Below are positions 61,330 through 64,000 of a DNA stretch of 64,000 nt, in pieces; the first letter of the stretch is position 1; every line of letters starts with the position of its first letter. A program made the position numbers and the translations under genes. The DNA lies in NCBI GenBank assembly GCA_021775475.1, contig JAJFHS010000050.1:1-64000 (forward strand), written 5' to 3'. A model generated the notes under the pieces. That model did not search any database. It was not told the DNA's origin and saw only the letters and a list, made by a program, of their open reading frames with translations. This DNA comes from Hyphomicrobiales bacterium (GTDB lineage: Bacteria > Pseudomonadota > Alphaproteobacteria > Rhizobiales > JAJFHR01).

Positions 61330-62491
61330 TTCCCGGGCGACCATCCACCTTCAGGCCGTATTTTCTCTGCGCCTTTTTTATGCCTGCGCGCGTTGCCGGA
61401 CCAATGCGGCCATCAGCTTCGCCAACATTAAATCCGTTTTTGTTGAGCAGTTTTTGCAGGCGCAATCGCTGTTTGCGCGTGAGGCCGGGGTCATTGGTGG
61501 GCCAAGGTTTTACGAAAGGTTTTCTGCCGCGCAGGCGATCAGACAGGTGCGATATCGACAAGGCGTAAGAGATTGCCACATTGTAGGAATAAATCGCATT
61601 GAAATTGCGAAACACCAGAAACGCCGGGCCTTTTTTGCCAGCAGGTAAAATGAGACCGGCTCTTCTTTTGCCCGACAATCTCTTGCCATTAATCCTGACA
61701 AGACCACGCTTGCGCCAGGTTGTGAGGGAGGCCTTGCGCTTTCGCCCCCAACGCCCGCGGTAATTTTTTGGTATTCTGACTTCATAGCCCCAGGTCTGGC
61801 CTGTGCGCCAACCGGCATTCTTTAGAAATCTGGCGGTTGAAGCCAGTGCATCCGGCACCGAGTTAACCAGATCACGACGACCATCCCTGTCAAAATCCAC
61901 TGCCAGGCGTTTGTATGTAGACGGCATAAACTGAGTCTGGCCAAAGGCTCCTGCCCACGAGCCTTTGAGATCGGAAAGTTTTATGTCACCACGGCTGACC
62001 AGTTGCAGGGAAATGATTAACTCGCGTTTGAACAGTTTCGCCCGTCGATTGCCACCGCAGACGAGATTGGCAAGCGAATGCGGGGTAAAAAAATCACCAC
62101 GAAACTTGCCATAATCGCTTTCAATTCCCCAAAGGGCAGTAACAAAATAGCGATTAACCCCATATTTTTTTTCAACAGCTTTTAGCGTACGACTATATTT
62201 TTTCAACATCGCCCTGCCATCACGGATGCGCTTGGCATCAACCAGAAAAGCCATGTAATCCCAGATATAGGTAATTTTCTCAGGCTGACGTCGCGAAAAC
62301 CGGGCGACTTTTTCATCATACTTGACGTTGGCAAATGCCAGGTTAGCCACATCTCGTCTAACACCAGCCTTTATCGCCGCACGTTTAAGGCCCGCCACAC
62401 AGGATTTCAGAGAGGCGGAGGCCGGTTGAAATGTAAAAACCACAACAGCCGCAGCCAGCAGGAGGATGGTGATAGGGGGGCGAGTGTTCAT
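61298..62491 (-). CDS. Lytic murein transglycosylase (MltB family) with peptidoglycan-binding domain
   Basis: A 397-residue exported protein with a signal peptide ending near PASA. The SLT_2 catalytic domain (about 28-320) has catalytic E124 in ALWGIESDYGKF and the GAFGQTQFMPSTY motif. A C-terminal PG_binding_1 repeat (LRLQKLLNKNGFNVGEADGRIGP) follows. The start at 62491 (MNTRPPITI) has AGGAAT upstream. It cleaves glycan strands in the periplasm. Confidence 0.93.
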   Translation of the reverse strand: MNTRPPITILLLAAAVVVFTFQPASASLKSCVAGLKRAAIKAGVRRDVANLAFANVKYDEKVARFSRRQPEKITYIWDYMAFLVDAKRIRDGRAMLKKYSRTLKAVEKKYGVNRYFVTALWGIESDYGKFRGDFFTPHSLANLVCGGNRRAKLFKRELIISLQLVSRGDIKLSDLKGSWAGAFGQTQFMPSTYKRLAVDFDRDGRRDLVNSVPDALASTARFLKNAGWRTGQTWGYEVRIPKNYRGRWGRKRKASLTTWRKRGLVRINGKRLSGKRRAGLILPAGKKGPAFLVFRNFNAIYSYNVAISYALSISHLSDRLRGRKPFVKPWPTNDPGLTRKQRLRLQKLLNKNGFNVGEADGRIGPATRAGIKKAQRKYGLKVDGRPGTRIYRRLGGV

Positions 62492-62599
62492 GTTTAAATT
62501 CCTGGGTGTTGGTTTTGCGAAGTCTAAAGTTATTTCGTTCAACACTCCAGATCAGCAAAATCAGTTTTTTGCCTCAAGCGGCATAACACGGTCTCGGTT

Positions 62600-62650
62600 C
62601 CCTTCTCCCCATGGCTGAGAAGGTGGCAGCGCAGCTGACGGATGAGGGGT
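62600..62650. repeat. RIME-like palindromic repeat
   Basis: The core has CCTTCTC (62601-62607) paired with GAGAAGG (62617-62623), then GGTGGCAGC and GGATGAGGGGT. This is the layout of the rhizobial intergenic mosaic-type repeats (CCTTCTCCCC...GAGAAGGTGGC...GGATGAGGGG). It lies between the ABC-F stop and the transglycosylase start. Confidence 0.7.
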
Positions 62651-62658
62651 TTCCACCA

Positions 62659-64000
62659 TCAAATTTGTGCCACCTTCTCGCGCGCTTCTTCGTATGTCTG
62701 CGACAGGGCCAGCCAGTCTTCTTCTTTTTGCTCTTTGCTTTTTACCAGAAGCCCGCGTGATTTGGATAGGTCTTCGGCTTTTTTCGGATCATTGGTATAA
62801 AGTGAGCTGTCACCGAGTTTTATGTCCAGTGCTTCAATTTCTCCGGTAATTTTGGCCACATCATTTTCGGCCCTGGCCACCTTGTTTTTCAACGGTGCCA
62901 GTTGTTCGCGCAACCTTGCGCGCTCCTTGCGGCGTTCGGCTTTGTCTTTGACCTTCGGCTGAAGTGCCGCGTCCCCCTCCTGGCCATCTTCCGGTCGTGC
63001 CCGTTTTTTCTTCACCGAACTCTCAGAGATGATTAAAGAGCGATATTCTTCAAGATCGCCATCGAAAGGTTTGACGGAACCCTTATCGACCAGCCACAGA
63101 CGATCAACACACGCTTCGAGCAGATGCTGGTCATGGCTGATCAGGATTAACGCACCGCCATAATCATTAAGCGCATGGATCAGGGCTTCGCGACTGTCCA
63201 CATCGAGATGATTGGTAGGTTCATCAAAAATCATCAGGTGCGGCGAGAAAAACCCGGTAATGGCAAACAACAATCGTGCTTTTTCACCGCCTGACAGGTT
63301 TTCTGCGAATGAATTCTGCAGATTAATACCAAACCCATAAGACCCCAGCCGGGCTCGAACAGAGGCTTCGCTGGCATCAGGCATAAACGCGCGCAAATGA
63401 TCATATGGCGTTTGGTTGGCCTGGAGTTCATCCAGCTGGTGCTGGGCAAAATAGCCGCTGATCAGCTTTTTTGATTTATAAACATCACCCACAAGCGGCT
63501 TCAGCTTGCCCATGAGCAATTTAGCCAGCGTCGATTTACCGTTGCCGTTGGCCCCCAGAAGACCGATACGGTCATCATGATCAACGCGCAGATTAAGATC
63601 GCTCAACACCGGCTTGCCAACCTCGTATCCCGCTTGGGCATGTTCCACCCGGATCAACGGACTGGCTAGCAGCCTTTCAGGTGTAGGGAAATTGAATGAG
63701 GCCACCCGGCCTTCAATCTGCGCTGCAATCGGCTTCATTCGCGCCAGAGCTTTCAGGCGTGATTGTGCCTGCCGCGCCTTGTTGGCCTGAGCCCGGAAAC
63801 GGTTGATAAAGCTTTCCATGTGGCGGCGCACATCATCCTGCTTTTTCTTCAGTTTCAGCTGCAACGCCTGACGTTCACGTAAAGTGCGTTCAAACTGATC
63901 ATAGCCGCCCTGATAGAGCGTCAGCTTGGTATCATCGAGGTGGACGATTTCGGTCACGCATTTATTCAGCAACTCGCGATCATGGCTGATGATGACAACA
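62659..64000 (-). CDS. ABC-F family ATPase (partial, runs off the right edge)
   Basis: The visible part, read from the window edge, starts in the first ABC domain (LLNKCVTEIVHLDDTK, the post-Walker-B switch region), passes the interdomain linker and covers the second domain in full. The second domain has Walker A GANGNGKSTLAK, signature LSGGEKARLLFA and Walker B LMIFDEPTNHLD. A charged coiled-coil C-terminus (KAERRKERARLREQLAPLKNKVARAEN) follows. ABC-F proteins (Uup/YheS type) act on ribosomes. The N-terminus is beyond 64000. Confidence 0.9.
   Translation of the reverse strand, partial: VVIISHDRELLNKCVTEIVHLDDTKLTLYQGGYDQFERTLRERQALQLKLKKKQDDVRRHMESFINRFRAQANKARQAQSRLKALARMKPIAAQIEGRVASFNFPTPERLLASPLIRVEHAQAGYEVGKPVLSDLNLRVDHDDRIGLLGANGNGKSTLAKLLMGKLKPLVGDVYKSKKLISGYFAQHQLDELQANQTPYDHLRAFMPDASEASVRARLGSYGFGINLQNSFAENLSGGEKARLLFAITGFFSPHLMIFDEPTNHLDVDSREALIHALNDYGGALILISHDQHLLEACVDRLWLVDKGSVKPFDGDLEEYRSLIISESSVKKKRARPEDGQEGDAALQPKVKDKAERRKERARLREQLAPLKNKVARAENDVAKITGEIEALDIKLGDSSLYTNDPKKAEDLSKSRGLLVKSKEQKEEDWLALSQTYEEAREKVAQI

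Noticed and set aside
1-64000. tRNA, rRNA or CRISPR features
   Set aside because: No cloverleaf with a T-loop consensus, rRNA segment or regularly spaced repeats was seen on reading; a tRNA/CRISPR search program would be needed to exclude them fully.

Overview
The window comes from the chromosome of an alphaproteobacterium, most likely a Hyphomicrobiales (Rhizobiales)-type organism of moderate GC. The signs are the gene orders rpsF-rpsR-DUF2232-rplI next to cfa and dnaB, fabD-fabG-acpP-fabF-mltG-yicC-gmk, and lptF-lptG-lptD-surA-pdxA-rsmA with pepA-holC divergent. A phasin, a clpS-clpA pair starting 'VPTFS', a DUF1194 protein and palindromic repeats of the alphaproteobacterial type agree with this. 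I found no rRNA, tRNA, CRISPR array, phage or insertion sequence. Both edges are ordinary chromosome; the last gene (ABC-F ATPase, minus strand) runs off the right edge.

Layout. 0.2-3.3 kb: two adjacent 2OG-Fe(II) oxygenases, a VWA protein paired with a membrane-anchored J-domain protein, and a YCII protein. 3.3-8.3 kb: D-Ala-D-Ala carboxypeptidase with SPOR domain, phasin, ClpS-ClpA. 8.4-11.9 kb: AzlCD amino-acid exporter split by a palindromic repeat, fatty-acid desaturase, DUF1194 protein, universal stress protein. 11.9-18.5 kb: Dpp/Opp-type ABC importer with fused ATPases and a divergent LysR regulator. 18.7-27.3 kb: accessory catabolic region with an EamA transporter, a GlxA/AraC regulator, an operon of DMGDH-like FAD/GcvT enzyme, MttB-like methyltransferase and DddP-like M24 enzyme, and an MFS transporter. 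27.5-29.9 kb: copper-delivery genes (SCO, PCuAC, SCO-like) plus an ATC-hydrolase-like protein. 29.9-36.7 kb: frameshifted FAD oxidoreductase, dnaB, cfa, rplI, DUF2232, rpsR, rpsF. 37-43.4 kb: fatty-acid synthesis, mltG, yicC, gmk. 43.4-46.1 kb: a large palindrome, a zinc alcohol dehydrogenase, a NapC-type tetraheme and a di-heme cytochrome c. 46.2-53.7 kb: rsmA, pdxA, surA, lptD, lptG, lptF. 54-56.7 kb: pepA, holC, a 53-codon DUF1737 gene and a Nudix gene, mostly coupled by ATGA overlaps. 56.7-64 kb: class III cyclase with TPRs, an MBOAT/SGNH acylation pair, an MltB-like transglycosylase and the partial ABC-F gene.

The most interesting part is 19.6-26.0 kb. A DddP-like enzyme keeps the metal-ligand and catalytic residues of the DMSP lyase DddP, with near-identical spacing. 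It sits in one transcription unit with a non-corrinoid-linked MttB-family methyltransferase and a demethylating flavoenzyme fused to a tetrahydrofolate-binding GcvT domain. A divergent AraC-type regulator has a matching direct repeat with a 21-bp period in the shared promoter. I read this as a catabolic pathway for a methylated sulfonium or quaternary-ammonium compound; the substrate cannot be fixed from sequence alone. Other points of note are a roughly 200-bp nested palindrome after gmk, an in-frame repeat insertion at azlD, a probable ATT start for mltG, and perfect intercistronic hairpins in the cytochrome and acpP-fabF units.
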